Positions 1-8,062 of a stretch of 27,769 nt of DNA are shown piece after piece (position 1 is the stretch's first letter; every line of letters starts with the position of its first letter). Both the position numbers and the translations under genes were made by a program. Location: assembly GCA_958436475.1 (NCBI GenBank), contig CAUBKG010000027.1, forward strand, positions 1 through 27,769, written 5' to 3'. Origin of the DNA: an uncultured Clostridia bacterium (lineage in GTDB: Bacteria > Bacillota > Clostridia > Oscillospirales > Acutalibacteraceae). Under the pieces are notes generated by a model. It saw only the letters and a program-made list of their open reading frames with translations. It had not been told where the DNA came from and did not search any database.

Positions 1-54
1 TAACCGCAAAGCGGTTATTATACCTGCCTTATGCCCCCACGCCGCGAAGCGGCG
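1..54. repeat. Two short GC-rich hairpins (REP-like)
   Basis: Two perfect inverted repeats sit close together at the window edge. One has arms TAACCGC and GCGGTTA around an AAA loop (1-17). The other has arms CGCCGC and GCGGCG around a GAA loop (40-54). Both are followed by a similar TTATTAT/CTATTAT stretch and then a CC-rich word, so they look like two related units. They could be the tail of a terminator or of a repeat whose remainder lies outside the window. Confidence 0.45.
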
Positions 55-193
55 GCAGCTATTATGCCGGGCAAATCCCCCCGGCGCCGGTTTTACCGCC
101 GTCTTTCAGTGTATCGTGTTTATATTCAAAAATCAACCGCTTCCGTTTTTTTCGGGAACGCCCGGAGCCGAGCGTTTTGAAAGGAGAGCCCCC

Positions 194-865
194 ATGAAAC
201 AGGATATCTGTACCATCCCCGTCAGCGAGGTGTTCGAGCCGAAAGACGGCTGCCCGCTCTGCCGTTTGCAGAACATGCTGGAGGAGCGGATGGTCGATTA
301 TATCACAGGAGCCGCCATGATGGAGCCGGATGTGCGGGAGGATACCAACCGGGCGGGCTTCTGCCACCGCCATTTTTCCATGATGGCGAAGCGGCGCAAG
401 CGGCTTTCGGTCGCGCTGATCCTCCAGTCGCACCTAGCGGAAGTGGAGCGTGCGGAATTCGGCGCCCGCGCGCCGAAGGAAGACGATTGCTTCGTCTGCC
501 GCGAGATCGAGTGGGGCATGAAGCATATGCTTGTGACCATCTTCAAAATGTACGAGGAGGAGGCGGAGTTCCGGGAGCTGTTCGCCGGGCAGACAGGGCT
601 TTGCCGCCTGCATCGCCGCCGCCTGCTGGCAGACGGCAGGCGGAAGCTTTCCCGCAAACGGTATGGCGAATTCAGCCGGGAGTGCGACCGCCTATGCGAA
701 AAAAGCCTGTGCGAAATCCGGGAGGAGATCGACCGCTTCTGCCGCATGTTTGATTACCGGAGCCGCGGGTCGGAAGAGGATTTTGCATCCTGCCGCGATT
801 CCATCGAGCGCGCCGTGGAGTGGCTCACCAGCCATCCGCCCGAGGGAGCGGACTCCGCAAAATAA
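194..865 (+). CDS. DUF6062 family protein
   Basis: This is a soluble protein of 223 residues with no signal peptide or membrane segment; its function is unknown. It carries four Cys-containing motifs in order: GCPLC near the N-terminus, GFCHRHF, CFVC mid-protein and GLCRLH. They look like two similar Cys-rich halves and suggest metal binding or a structural thiol cluster. This arrangement is characteristic of the DUF6062 family, which is common in anaerobic Clostridia. The frame opens further upstream at 116, but the ATG at 194 is preceded by a good ribosome-binding site (AAAGGAGA, about 7 nt away) and gives the usual family N-terminus. The family assignment is from memory of its Cys pattern and no biochemical role can be stated. 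Confidence 0.75.
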   Translation: MKQDICTIPVSEVFEPKDGCPLCRLQNMLEERMVDYITGAAMMEPDVREDTNRAGFCHRHFSMMAKRRKRLSVALILQSHLAEVERAEFGARAPKEDDCFVCREIEWGMKHMLVTIFKMYEEEAEFRELFAGQTGLCRLHRRRLLADGRRKLSRKRYGEFSRECDRLCEKSLCEIREEIDRFCRMFDYRSRGSEEDFASCRDSIERAVEWLTSHPPEGADSAK

Positions 866-893
866 CGGCGAAAAAAGGATGCGGCTTTATGAA

Positions 894-1009
894 GTTAACA
901 TAATTTAGTTTCTATTCTTTTTGAATAATGCCGAAAAACGCGGCGAATCAATCGGTTTTTGAGCTGTTATCCACGTTATCCACAGGGTTTTCCACATATT
1001 TATGTTAAC
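894..1009. promoter_or_regulatory. DnaA-box cluster flanked by a 10-bp inverted repeat
   Basis: Three DnaA-box-like 9-mers lie in the same orientation within 30 bp: TTATCCACG (967-975), TTATCCACA (976-984, a perfect consensus box) and TTTTCCACA (988-996). The region is AT-rich and flanked by a perfect inverted repeat, GTTAACATAA (894-903) and TTATGTTAAC (1000-1009). No dnaA, dnaN or other origin gene is nearby, so this is more likely a DnaA-binding regulatory or titration cluster than oriC. It lies between the DUF6062 gene and a small membrane-protein gene. Confidence 0.6.
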
Positions 1010-1122
1010 GATTTGTAAAGAAAGCGCGCAATTTGAGGCTTTTGCGGCTTTGAATAGATGAATAAACATGGCCTTCCATGCCCAGAATACCACCGGAAAA
1101 TTCTTTCGGGGAGGTATTCTGC

Positions 1123-1398
1123 ATGATTAAGGGAGTCAACCGGCAGATCATCGAGGTGCACGATACAGGCTGCCGCTATTTTGAACGGGCATTGTTTTTT
1201 GTGAGCGCGGAATATTCGGAAATGCAGAAAAAAGCGCTGCAGGCCGAGGCGGAGCGGGTGGTAAAGACCTATATGCCGCCGGTATACCACAAAAAGAAAA
1301 GTACGAAAAAGCATAGCCGGGCGTTCGGCTATTCCCTCTGCTTTGCCTGCGGTGCGGCGGCCTGCCTGCTCGTTGGCGCGGTTTTCGGCCTCTTTTAA
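1123..1398 (+). CDS. Small hypothetical protein with C-terminal membrane helix
   Basis: This is a 91-residue protein I cannot assign to a named family. The first 60 residues are soluble and amphipathic, with a segment rich in Glu, Lys and Ala. A very basic stretch (HKKKSTKKH, roughly residues 58-66) follows, then one hydrophobic segment of about 20 residues to the C-terminus. This is the layout of a tail-anchored protein, with the basic stretch keeping the N-terminal part in the cytoplasm. The ATG at 1123 was chosen because GGGGAGGT lies 7 nt upstream. An in-frame upstream ATG at 1078 lacks such a site. The gene begins about 115 bp after the DnaA-box cluster, which could overlap its control region. 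Confidence 0.65.
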   Translation: MIKGVNRQIIEVHDTGCRYFERALFFVSAEYSEMQKKALQAEAERVVKTYMPPVYHKKKSTKKHSRAFGYSLCFACGAAACLLVGAVFGLF

Positions 1399-1449
1399 GA
1401 AAATATTTCGGAAAAATCTTCCTTTCCCCGGAAAAAACGCGCCGGTCTC

Positions 1450-1478
1450 TTCTTTTTTTCGGGAAATTATGATACAAT
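1450..1478 (+). promoter_or_regulatory. Extended -10 promoter upstream of rlmB
   Basis: TGATACAAT (1470-1478) is an extended -10 element (TGN-TACAAT). The corresponding -35 at 17 bp is only TTCTTT. The predicted start lies about 90 bp before the GTG start of rlmB. A similar TGnTACAAT motif occurs before the pseudouridine synthase and ferredoxin genes. Confidence 0.45.
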
Positions 1479-1574
1479 TGCAGTAAATAAGCGGTTTTCC
1501 GGCATGGCGTCTGAAGTGCGGCAGCCTGCTTTGGAATCCCGCCGGGATTTTACCGCGTAAAGGAGAACGGCAGC

Positions 1575-2339
1575 GTGCAGGAAAAACAAACGCCCGAAAC
1601 CGATATCATAGCAGGACGCAACGCCGTGCTGGAAACGCTTCGTTCCGGCCGCCCGGTGGACAGCGTCTTTTTGTCGTCCGGGGAAAGGGGAGGCTCCCTT
1701 TCCGTGATCGCGGCCATGTGCCGTGAGAGGGGGATTCCCGTAAAGCAGGCGTCTGCGGAAAAGCTCAGCTTCAAATGCGGGCATGTGAACCATCAGGGCG
1801 TTGTGGCGGTCATCGCCGCGGAGAGCTACGTCACCGTGGACGAGCTTCTCCGGCGCGCGGAGGAGCGGGGCGAGCCCCCCTTTCTCATTTTGTGCGACGG
1901 CCTCGAAGACCCGCACAACCTCGGCGCCGTGATCCGGACGGCGGAAGCCGCCGGCGCGCATGGCGTCATCGTTCCAAAGCGCCATTCAGTGGGGCTCACG
2001 GCGGCAGTGGCAAAGGCGTCTGCGGGCGCGGTGGCCTATCTGCCGGTGGCGCGGGTTTCGAACCTCGCGCAGACCATCGACCAGCTCAAGGAGCGCGGCA
2101 TATGGATATACGGCGCGGATATGGAAGGCTCGAACTGGTGCGGCACGGACCTTGCCGGCCCCGTCGGACTGGTCGTCGGCTCGGAGGGCTTCGGCATCAG
2201 CCGCCTCGTCCGGGAAAAATGTGATTTTCTGCTTTCCCTTCCCATGAAGGGCAAGATCAATTCTCTGAACGCGTCTGTCGCGGCGGGGATTTTAATGTAC
2301 GAGGCGGCCCGCCAGCGCGCAGGATTGCGTGCAAAATAA
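1575..2339 (+). CDS. rlmB: 23S rRNA (guanosine-2'-O-)-methyltransferase RlmB (TrmH/SpoU family)
   Basis: This protein is predicted to methylate the 2'-OH of a conserved guanosine in the peptidyl-transferase region of 23S rRNA, using SAM. It has 254 residues, the usual family length. Residues 10-85 form the small substrate-binding domain, starting with IIAGRNAVLETLRSG. The SPOUT (alpha/beta knot) domain follows with its three motifs: DGLEDPHNLGAVIRTAEAAG (N115 and R121), GLVVGSEGFGISRLV, and MKGKINSLNASVAAGI near the C-terminus. The GTG start at 1575 has AAAGGAGA about 8 nt upstream. The pseudo-ATPase gene follows after 32 bp and is probably co-transcribed. Another TrmH-family specificity (mitochondrial Mrm1-like or TsnR-like) is possible but the N-terminal domain favours RlmB. 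Confidence 0.9.
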   Translation: MQEKQTPETDIIAGRNAVLETLRSGRPVDSVFLSSGERGGSLSVIAAMCRERGIPVKQASAEKLSFKCGHVNHQGVVAVIAAESYVTVDELLRRAEERGEPPFLILCDGLEDPHNLGAVIRTAEAAGAHGVIVPKRHSVGLTAAVAKASAGAVAYLPVARVSNLAQTIDQLKERGIWIYGADMEGSNWCGTDLAGPVGLVVGSEGFGISRLVREKCDFLLSLPMKGKINSLNASVAAGILMYEAARQRAGLRAK

Positions 2340-2371
2340 CGGGCAGGCCGGGGCTTTTATGGAGGTTGCTT

Positions 2372-4993
2372 ATGGGAAAATATGATTTTGACCGCTACGA
2401 TCCCCCCGGGGGCTATTCGCTGGACGATATCTTAGAGGAAGTCCGGCAGATGCGAAAAGGCAAAAGCCAGGCGGCACCCGCGCGGCCTGCGCCAAAGCCC
2501 GCCGCGGCGGAACCGGAACGGAAGGAGCCTCTCCGCCCGGAGGCGGGGGCGCCGGTGCAGAGGCCTCCCTCTCGCCCAGTCGTGAGGGAAGAGGCAAAGG
2601 AGGCTGCTCCAGCGCCTGCTGCGCCGGTGCAGAAGCCCGTACCTCCAAAGGCCGCAAAACCGGCCATGGAGGAATTTAAATCCGAATTCCGGCCGAAGCA
2701 TGTAAACAAGCAAGAGAAAAAACCGCCCGTTACCTATACGCGGGCAGGCTCCTATTATAATCCTATCACACCGGAAGAGATCATGAAGATCAAAATCGAC
2801 CGGCCTGCCCCAAAGGAACCGCCGAAGGAACAGGAGGAAGCTCCCGCACCGAAGAAATTCACCGTACATATTCCGGAGGAGGAGCTCGCTCCCAAGGCGA
2901 AAGAAAAGGCAGGGGACGATGGGGAAAGGAAGCCTTCCCGCAAGCCTTTGCTCCATCACGAGGTAGTGGTCGGCCGCGGCAGGATCGTAGACACCGACGA
3001 CAATACCGAGCAGACCCGCGAAATCGATGGAAAGCCGCAGCAGGAGCAGGAAGCTGCGCCGGCCCGTAAGGCTGCGGAGCTGCGCTCGCCCCTTTTGAAG
3101 GAAATGCTTTTGGAAGACGAGGAACTGGAACAGGAGGAAGCCCCCGCGGCTCGCCCGCGTATGCGCTTCAGCGGCAGGGAACCACAGAACGAACCCGGAG
3201 AAACGGCAAAGCCGGCGTTCGAAGGGGAAGAAGAGGAATATGAGCTTTCCGTCCGCGAGGATGAATTCACTGATCCATCGCAGGCGGAGGAAATTCAGGA
3301 AGAGCTTTCCGGCAGCGTGCGCTCCGCACGGTGGAAAACCGTTTTCGCCGGAATCCTCGCGTTTCTGCTCGGCCTGCTGCAATTTCTTCCCTCACTCAAA
3401 TTCGAGCTGCCGGAATTCATCCATCCGGCGGCGAACCCGCGCACCTATCTGCTCGTATGCACTGTATTGATGGTGCTGGCCTTTGCCCTTTGCTTCCAAA
3501 CAGTGATAAAGGGCCTCGTTTCGCTCTTCCGCGGGGGCGCGCCGCTCGATTCCGCGCTTTCCGCCGCTTTCCTTGCGTCGGCGGTGCAGCAGGGGCTCCT
3601 CATCGCTTTCCCGAACCGGTTTGCCGGAGCGGGAGGGGGCCTTCCGGTATATGCGGCGGTCCTTGTGCTTCTCCTGTTTCTGAATCAGCTCGGGAAATGG
3701 CTGCAAGCCTCCCGGGTGGAGCGGAACTTTGCATATCTCACTTCGGAAGAACCTAAAAAAGCGGTTTTACCGGTGGAAGACCAAATGCTGGCGGACGCTC
3801 TTGCAAAACCGATGGATATCCCGGATGCTCTGGTGCTTTCCGGGCGGGGCGCGGGCTTCTTCGAGCGCTTTTTGACCTTCTCCTTTGCGGAGGATTCTGT
3901 TCAGCGAAACGCTTCCGTGCTCGCTCCCGTGGGCATCATCGGCTCCATTGCGGTGGGCTTCGGAACGATGCTGACGGGGCGCACCTTCTTCGAAGCTCTC
4001 ACCGTAGCTGTGACGCTGCTCTGCATCTGCGTGCCCTCCGCTTCGATGCTCGCTTCGGGGCTCATGAACCGGCGAGCCGCGACAAAGAGCCTGGAAGATG
4101 GGGCCATGCTTTCAGGTGGAGAGGCGGCCGAGGAGGCGAGCTCCGCGGACGCGGTACTGGTGGATGCGGCCGACCTGTTTTCCAAAGACGCCGTCCTGCT
4201 TCAGGGCATCAAGCTTTTGGGGGACGAACCGATCGATAAGATCATCCTGTATGCCGCGGCTGTTACAGTGGAAGCAAAATCCCCGCTGGCGGAAATGTTC
4301 ATGAAGGTTTTGCAGGATAAAACCGAATATCTGCCGAAGGTGGAATACACCGCTTACAGCGACCGAATGGGCCTGATCGGCAAAATTGAAGGGCGTACCA
4401 TCCTCATCGGCAACCGGGAGCTCGTCAGCGCGCACGGCATCGTTCCTCCGGCGGCGGAGCTGGAGGAAAAGATCCGCCGTTCGGGCCGAAACATCACCTA
4501 TGTGGCCATCGATCAGAAGTTGGCAGCCCTCTTTGCCATGACCTATTCGTTCGACGACGGCCTGGCGGACTCTTTGGAGACTCTGGAAAACCACGGCATC
4601 GGCATGATCGTCAGCACGACCGATGCGAATATAACGCCCGCCCTTCTCGAAAACGGGTTCGGCCTTTCGGAGGGAACGGCGGCGGTTGCGGAAAATGTGA
4701 CGGTCAAGCAATACGGAGAATCCATCCGAAGCGATTCTCCCGCGCCGGCCGGCGTGCTTTACAGCGGGGAAACGGGCGTGTTTCTGCGCCTGCTCGGGCG
4801 CTGCACGCGCCTCTGCGGCGCACTGCGCTATGTGTCCGTCGCCCAAACGGCGGCCATGGTGCTGGGATACGGGCTCACCGTTTTCCTGGCGCTGTATCCG
4901 GGCACGGCCCTGCTTTCCGCGGCGAAGGTGCTTGCCGTGCAGGCGGTCACGCTCATGGTCGGCGGCATTCTGCCGAGTCTGCGTCGTTTTTAG
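2372..4993 (+). CDS. Degenerate P-type ATPase (pseudo-ATPase) with long disordered N-terminal region
   Basis: This 873-residue protein has two parts. Residues 1 to about 318 are low-complexity and highly charged (Pro, Ala, Glu and Lys rich) and probably disordered. From about residue 320 it follows the plan of a heavy-metal (P1B-like) P-type ATPase: paired membrane helices, a loop, two helices with CVPS where metal pumps have CPC, the SGGEAAEEASSADAVLVD approach to the phosphorylation site, an N-domain-like EAKSPLAEMFMK and IEGRTILIGNREL, a P-domain-like IGMIVSTTDANITPALLENG, and two C-terminal helices. The catalytic motifs are not intact. DKTGT is replaced by DAADL (the Asp, residue 598, survives), TGDN by TTDA (around residue 751), the A-domain loop lacks TGE and is short, and no GDGxND is seen. 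It therefore probably does not pump ions by the normal cycle. The ATG at 2372 has GGAGG 6 nt upstream; a TTG at 2366 is less likely. Confidence 0.75.
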   Translation: MGKYDFDRYDPPGGYSLDDILEEVRQMRKGKSQAAPARPAPKPAAAEPERKEPLRPEAGAPVQRPPSRPVVREEAKEAAPAPAAPVQKPVPPKAAKPAMEEFKSEFRPKHVNKQEKKPPVTYTRAGSYYNPITPEEIMKIKIDRPAPKEPPKEQEEAPAPKKFTVHIPEEELAPKAKEKAGDDGERKPSRKPLLHHEVVVGRGRIVDTDDNTEQTREIDGKPQQEQEAAPARKAAELRSPLLKEMLLEDEELEQEEAPAARPRMRFSGREPQNEPGETAKPAFEGEEEEYELSVREDEFTDPSQAEEIQEELSGSVRSARWKTVFAGILAFLLGLLQFLPSLKFELPEFIHPAANPRTYLLVCTVLMVLAFALCFQTVIKGLVSLFRGGAPLDSALSAAFLASAVQQGLLIAFPNRFAGAGGGLPVYAAVLVLLLFLNQLGKWLQASRVERNFAYLTSEEPKKAVLPVEDQMLADALAKPMDIPDALVLSGRGAGFFERFLTFSFAEDSVQRNASVLAPVGIIGSIAVGFGTMLTGRTFFEALTVAVTLLCICVPSASMLASGLMNRRAATKSLEDGAMLSGGEAAEEASSADAVLVDAADLFSKDAVLLQGIKLLGDEPIDKIILYAAAVTVEAKSPLAEMFMKVLQDKTEYLPKVEYTAYSDRMGLIGKIEGRTILIGNRELVSAHGIVPPAAELEEKIRRSGRNITYVAIDQKLAALFAMTYSFDDGLADSLETLENHGIGMIVSTTDANITPALLENGFGLSEGTAAVAENVTVKQYGESIRSDSPAPAGVLYSGETGVFLRLLGRCTRLCGALRYVSVAQTAAMVLGYGLTVFLALYPGTALLSAAKVLAVQAVTLMVGGILPSLRRF

Positions 4994-5016
4994 CAGACGA
5001 GCTTGAACATTATGCA

Positions 5017-5059
5017 CAAAAACACCCGATGAATTTTTACGTTCGTTGGGTGTTTTTTT
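5017..5059 (+). terminator. Rho-independent terminator after the pseudo-ATPase gene
   Basis: The inverted repeat AACACCCGATGAA / TTCGTTGGGTGTT has two G-U pairs and an 8-nt loop. It is followed by a run of seven T. It lies about 25 bp after the stop codon. Confidence 0.85.
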
Positions 5060-5079
5060 CATCTCCGGCTGAATAATCA

Positions 5080-5108
5080 TTGATATTGATGTGCAATTAC
5101 GCTATAAT
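5080..5108 (+). promoter_or_regulatory. SigA-type promoter of the EF-G-like gene
   Basis: TTGATA (5080-5085), a 17-bp spacer and TATAAT (5103-5108) form a near-consensus vegetative promoter. It lies directly downstream of the previous terminator. The resulting leader would be about 115 nt long before the GTG start at 5234. Confidence 0.75.
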
Positions 5109-5233
5109 TAAAAACGGATTTTATCCCGATTTTATGGATTATAGTCAAAAAACGTCCGTTCCGGGCGAAAAATCTGCCGCAAGGCACAATACACCCGCCC
5201 TCATCCCGGGGCGGCAGAATGGAGGAAGCAACA

Positions 5234-7303
5234 GTGAAACAGTATTCAGCCGAACATATCCGCAATATCGCCCTTGCCGGGCACGGCGGGTCGGGAAAGA
5301 CCTCGCTTGCCGAAGCGGTTTTATTCACCGCCGGAGCTACCGACCGGCTCGGAAAGATCGAGGAAGGGAATACCGTTCTGGATTTTGATCCGGAAGAAAA
5401 GAAACGCCGCGCAACGGTCTCCACGGCGGTTGCTTCCATTGAGTGGCAGGAGGGCAAGATCAACTGGATCGATACTCCCGGCTTGTTTGATTTTGAAGGC
5501 GGCGTGTGTGAAGGTATGCGCGCGGCTGATGCGGCCCTCATCGTGATTTCCGGCAAATCGGGCGTGACGGTGGGCGCAGAGAAGGCGTTTGCCGCCGCGA
5601 AAAAGGCGGGAAAGCCCAAGGCTTTCTTTGTTTCCAAGCTCGATAGCGAAAGCGCCGACTTTTATAAGGTATTCAACCAGCTCACCGTTACCTTTGGGCC
5701 GTCGGTCTGCCCGATCGTCGTACCGTATGTGGAGGAACGGAAGGTTTTATGTTATGTAAACCTCGTGGAAGAGAAGGCCTATGCCTACCAAAACGGGAAA
5801 AAGACGGAGACCGCTATGCCGGAGCTCCCGCGCGGCGAGCACATCCGGAAGATATTGCTCGAAGCGGTCGCCACAGCGGACGATGAGCTGATGGACAAAT
5901 ACTTCTCCGGCGAGCCCTTCACCAAGGAAGAAATCCTCAGCGGCCTCAAAAAGGGCGTGGCGAGCGGCGAAATCTGCCCGGTATACTGCGGCAGCGGCCT
6001 GCGCCTCGAGGGCGTGGACCTCATGCTGGACGGCCTTTCCCGCATCATGCCGAGTGCGGCGGAGGCTGAGTGTGAAGCGGCGGTGCTGGAGGGCGGGGAG
6101 GAAATCCTCCTTTCGCCCGAAGAATCGGAAAAAACGGCGGCCATCGTCTTCAAAACCGTGGCCGACCCGTTTGTTGGCAAGCTGAATTATTTCAAGGTGG
6201 TTTCCGGGCGCATCACGGGCGATTCCATCCTCATCAACAGCCGAACGGGAGGCACGGAGCGTATCGGCAAGGTGATGTTCCCGCGCGGCGGCAGGCAGGA
6301 GGACTCGCCGGCGGTTCCCGCGGGCGATATCGGCGCGGTGGCGAAGCTGGGAGACGTCCTCACGGGGGATACGCTGTGCGATCCCGCGCGGAAGCTCACC
6401 CTTCCCGGAATCGAATTCCCGGCCCCCTGCCTTTCCAAGGCCGTGTTCCCGAAGAAAAACGGCGATGAGGAAAAGCTCGCGCAGGGCCTCATCCGCATGA
6501 TGGAGGAGGATAAAACCATCACCTTCTCCCAGAATAAGGAAACGCACCAGCAGATCCTTTCCGGGCTCGGCGAGCAGCATCTGGATGTGATCGTTTCCAA
6601 GCTGAGGGCAAAGTTCGGCGTGGAGGTCGTAATGGAAACGCCGCGCGTCGCCTACCGCGAGACCATCCGCAAAAAGGTCCGCGTGGAGGGCAAGCATAAA
6701 AAACAAACGGGCGGCCACGGGCAGTTCGGCCATGTCTGGATCGAATTCGAGCCCTGCGATACCGATGATTTTGTTTTCGAAGAAAAGGTAGTGGGCGGCG
6801 TGGTGCCGAAGGGATTCTTCCCGGCGGTGGAAAAGGGCCTGCGCGAATGCATCGGAAAGGGTGTGCTTGCAGGCTACCCGATGGTGGGCCTCAAGGCGAC
6901 GCTGGTGGACGGCTCCTACCATCCCGTGGATTCCTCTGAAATGTCCTTCAAGCTTGCGTCGGCGCTCGCATACCGCGCGGGCATCCCGCAGGCGGGCCCC
7001 GTGATCTTAGAGCCGATCGGGATGCTGACCGCCTTGATGGACGACGCCAGCATGGGCGATGTGATCGGTGAAGTCAACAAGCGCCGCGGGCGCGTGCTCG
7101 GCATGAATCCGCTGGAAGACGGTATGCAGGAGCTCACGGCGGAGGTGCCTATGGCGGCTATGGGCGATTTTTCCACCGCCCTGCGCTCCATCACCCACGG
7201 AAAGGGAAGCTATACGCTCGCCTTCGAGCGTTACGAGGAAGCGCCTGCGCCGGTGGCCCAGAAGGTTATCGAGGAGGCGAAGACCAGAGGCGATGTAGAA
7301 TAA
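5234..7303 (+). CDS. Elongation factor G-like translation GTPase (EF-G2 type)
   Basis: This is a five-domain translational GTPase of 689 residues, the full length of EF-G. The P-loop is GHGGSGKT (residues 16-23). Switch I is diverged (RATVSTAV rather than RGITI). G3 is DTPGLFDF (D80), and G4 is SKLD (134-137) where canonical EF-G has NKxD. The C-terminal half keeps the EF-G domain IV signature (KKQTGGHGQFGHVWIEFEP) and domain V (GDVIGEVNKRRGRVLGM). These departures match the second EF-G-like group found beside housekeeping FusA in many Clostridia, whose role is not settled. It is probably not the housekeeping fusA, which normally sits with rpsL, rpsG and tuf. The GTG at 5234 was preferred because GGAGGA lies 7 nt before it; an in-frame ATG at 5219 overlaps that site. 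It is flanked by its own promoter and terminator and so is probably monocistronic. Confidence 0.85.
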   Translation: MKQYSAEHIRNIALAGHGGSGKTSLAEAVLFTAGATDRLGKIEEGNTVLDFDPEEKKRRATVSTAVASIEWQEGKINWIDTPGLFDFEGGVCEGMRAADAALIVISGKSGVTVGAEKAFAAAKKAGKPKAFFVSKLDSESADFYKVFNQLTVTFGPSVCPIVVPYVEERKVLCYVNLVEEKAYAYQNGKKTETAMPELPRGEHIRKILLEAVATADDELMDKYFSGEPFTKEEILSGLKKGVASGEICPVYCGSGLRLEGVDLMLDGLSRIMPSAAEAECEAAVLEGGEEILLSPEESEKTAAIVFKTVADPFVGKLNYFKVVSGRITGDSILINSRTGGTERIGKVMFPRGGRQEDSPAVPAGDIGAVAKLGDVLTGDTLCDPARKLTLPGIEFPAPCLSKAVFPKKNGDEEKLAQGLIRMMEEDKTITFSQNKETHQQILSGLGEQHLDVIVSKLRAKFGVEVVMETPRVAYRETIRKKVRVEGKHKKQTGGHGQFGHVWIEFEPCDTDDFVFEEKVVGGVVPKGFFPAVEKGLRECIGKGVLAGYPMVGLKATLVDGSYHPVDSSEMSFKLASALAYRAGIPQAGPVILEPIGMLTALMDDASMGDVIGEVNKRRGRVLGMNPLEDGMQELTAEVPMAAMGDFSTALRSITHGKGSYTLAFERYEEAPAPVAQKVIEEAKTRGDVE

Positions 7304-7315
7304 ATTAACATGACC

Positions 7316-7352
7316 GGGCGGCGGGGAATTTCCCCGCCGCTTCTTTGTTTTT
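7316..7352 (+). terminator. Rho-independent terminator after the EF-G-like gene
   Basis: A perfect 9-bp GC stem (GCGGCGGGG / CCCCGCCGC, loop AATTT) is followed by a T-rich tail (TTCTTTGTTTTT). It begins about 15 bp after the stop codon. Confidence 0.85.
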
Positions 7353-7451
7353 CCAGCAGAAGGCACGTCTATTTTCCCCCTCTTTTTCATACAATGGCAA
7401 TATAGGAGCGCAGCACTCCGGCTGCAAGAATGCGTTGTGGGGGGAAACATC

Positions 7452-7928
7452 ATGAAGGTATGGAATATCAGGCTGAATAAAAAGGTCGCCGCCATTGCCG
7501 TGCTGGCGGTTGCAGCGGCGATTGTGCTTTCGGTCTTTCTGCTGGGGGAGAGCAAAAAGCAGGAGAATCCGCCGGCAGCGCCGCAGGAACCGGTTGCCGC
7601 CGAAACGGAGGAGCAGCGCACGGCGTATCTCCAGTCGATCGGCTGGCAGCTTGCCGAAGCGCAGCCGGAGGCGCGGGAAATCACGATTCCGGCGGAATTC
7701 GACGACGTGTATCGAAGCTATAACGAACTGCAAAAGGAGCAGGGCTTTGACTTGAGCGATTTCAAAGGAAAACAGGCCATGCGGTATACCTATATGTTAT
7801 CCAACTATCCCGACCATCCGGAAGGCATCCAGGCAAACCTCCTCGTGTGTGAAGGCAAGCTCATCGGAGGAGACGTGTGCTCCGTGGAGATGAACGGCTT
7901 CATGCACGGCCTGCGGCTGCCGGAATGA
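7452..7928 (+). CDS. DUF4830 domain protein, membrane-anchored
   Basis: This is a 158-residue protein of unknown function. A basic N-terminus (MKVWNIRLNKK) leads into one hydrophobic helix at about residues 12-31. That is either an uncleaved signal anchor or a signal peptide without a lipobox. A Pro/Ala/Glu-rich linker follows (about residues 35-52), then an extracytoplasmic globular domain. The segment AYLQSIGWQL and the C-terminal LVCEGKLIGGDVCSV are the recognisable features of DUF4830. The two Cys in the domain could form a disulfide outside the cell. The ATG at 7452 follows GGGGGGAAAC; a GTG at 7437 would overlap this site. No partner gene is evident; the next gene has its own promoter-like sequence. 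Confidence 0.7.
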   Translation: MKVWNIRLNKKVAAIAVLAVAAAIVLSVFLLGESKKQENPPAAPQEPVAAETEEQRTAYLQSIGWQLAEAQPEAREITIPAEFDDVYRSYNELQKEQGFDLSDFKGKQAMRYTYMLSNYPDHPEGIQANLLVCEGKLIGGDVCSVEMNGFMHGLRLPE

Positions 7929-7931
7929 GGA

Positions 7932-7961
7932 TTGCGCCCGGGGGCCGGCGTGTGATACAAT
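7932..7961 (+). promoter_or_regulatory. Putative promoter of the pseudouridine synthase gene
   Basis: TTGCGC (7932-7937), an 18-bp spacer and an extended -10 TGATACAAT (7953-7961) lie just after the DUF4830 stop codon. Between it and the start codon is a GC-rich inverted repeat (GCCCGCCC ... GGGCGGGC, about 8006-8037) followed by seven A, which may fold in the leader. Confidence 0.45.
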
Positions 7962-8062
7962 AACCGGGCAGCGGGAAAGCCCGCGCCGAAGTCAGAAGGA
8001 ACGCCCGCCCTGCGGCAAAACGAGCGCGGGGCGGGCAAAAAAACCGAAGGAAGTGAACGTGT

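Noticed and set aside
894..1009. Chromosomal replication origin
   Set aside because: DnaA boxes are present, but there is no dnaA, dnaN, rpmH or gidB nearby and only three boxes, so oriC is not supported.
2432..3382. Long minus-strand open frame within the pseudo-ATPase gene
   Set aside because: It mirrors the GC-rich, low-complexity N-terminal coding region. It has no ribosome-binding site or recognisable domain, while the plus frame has both.
5747..6922. 391-codon minus-strand open frame opposite the EF-G-like gene
   Set aside because: Antisense shadow of a strongly conserved GTPase; the His/Arg/Leu-rich translation has no domain.
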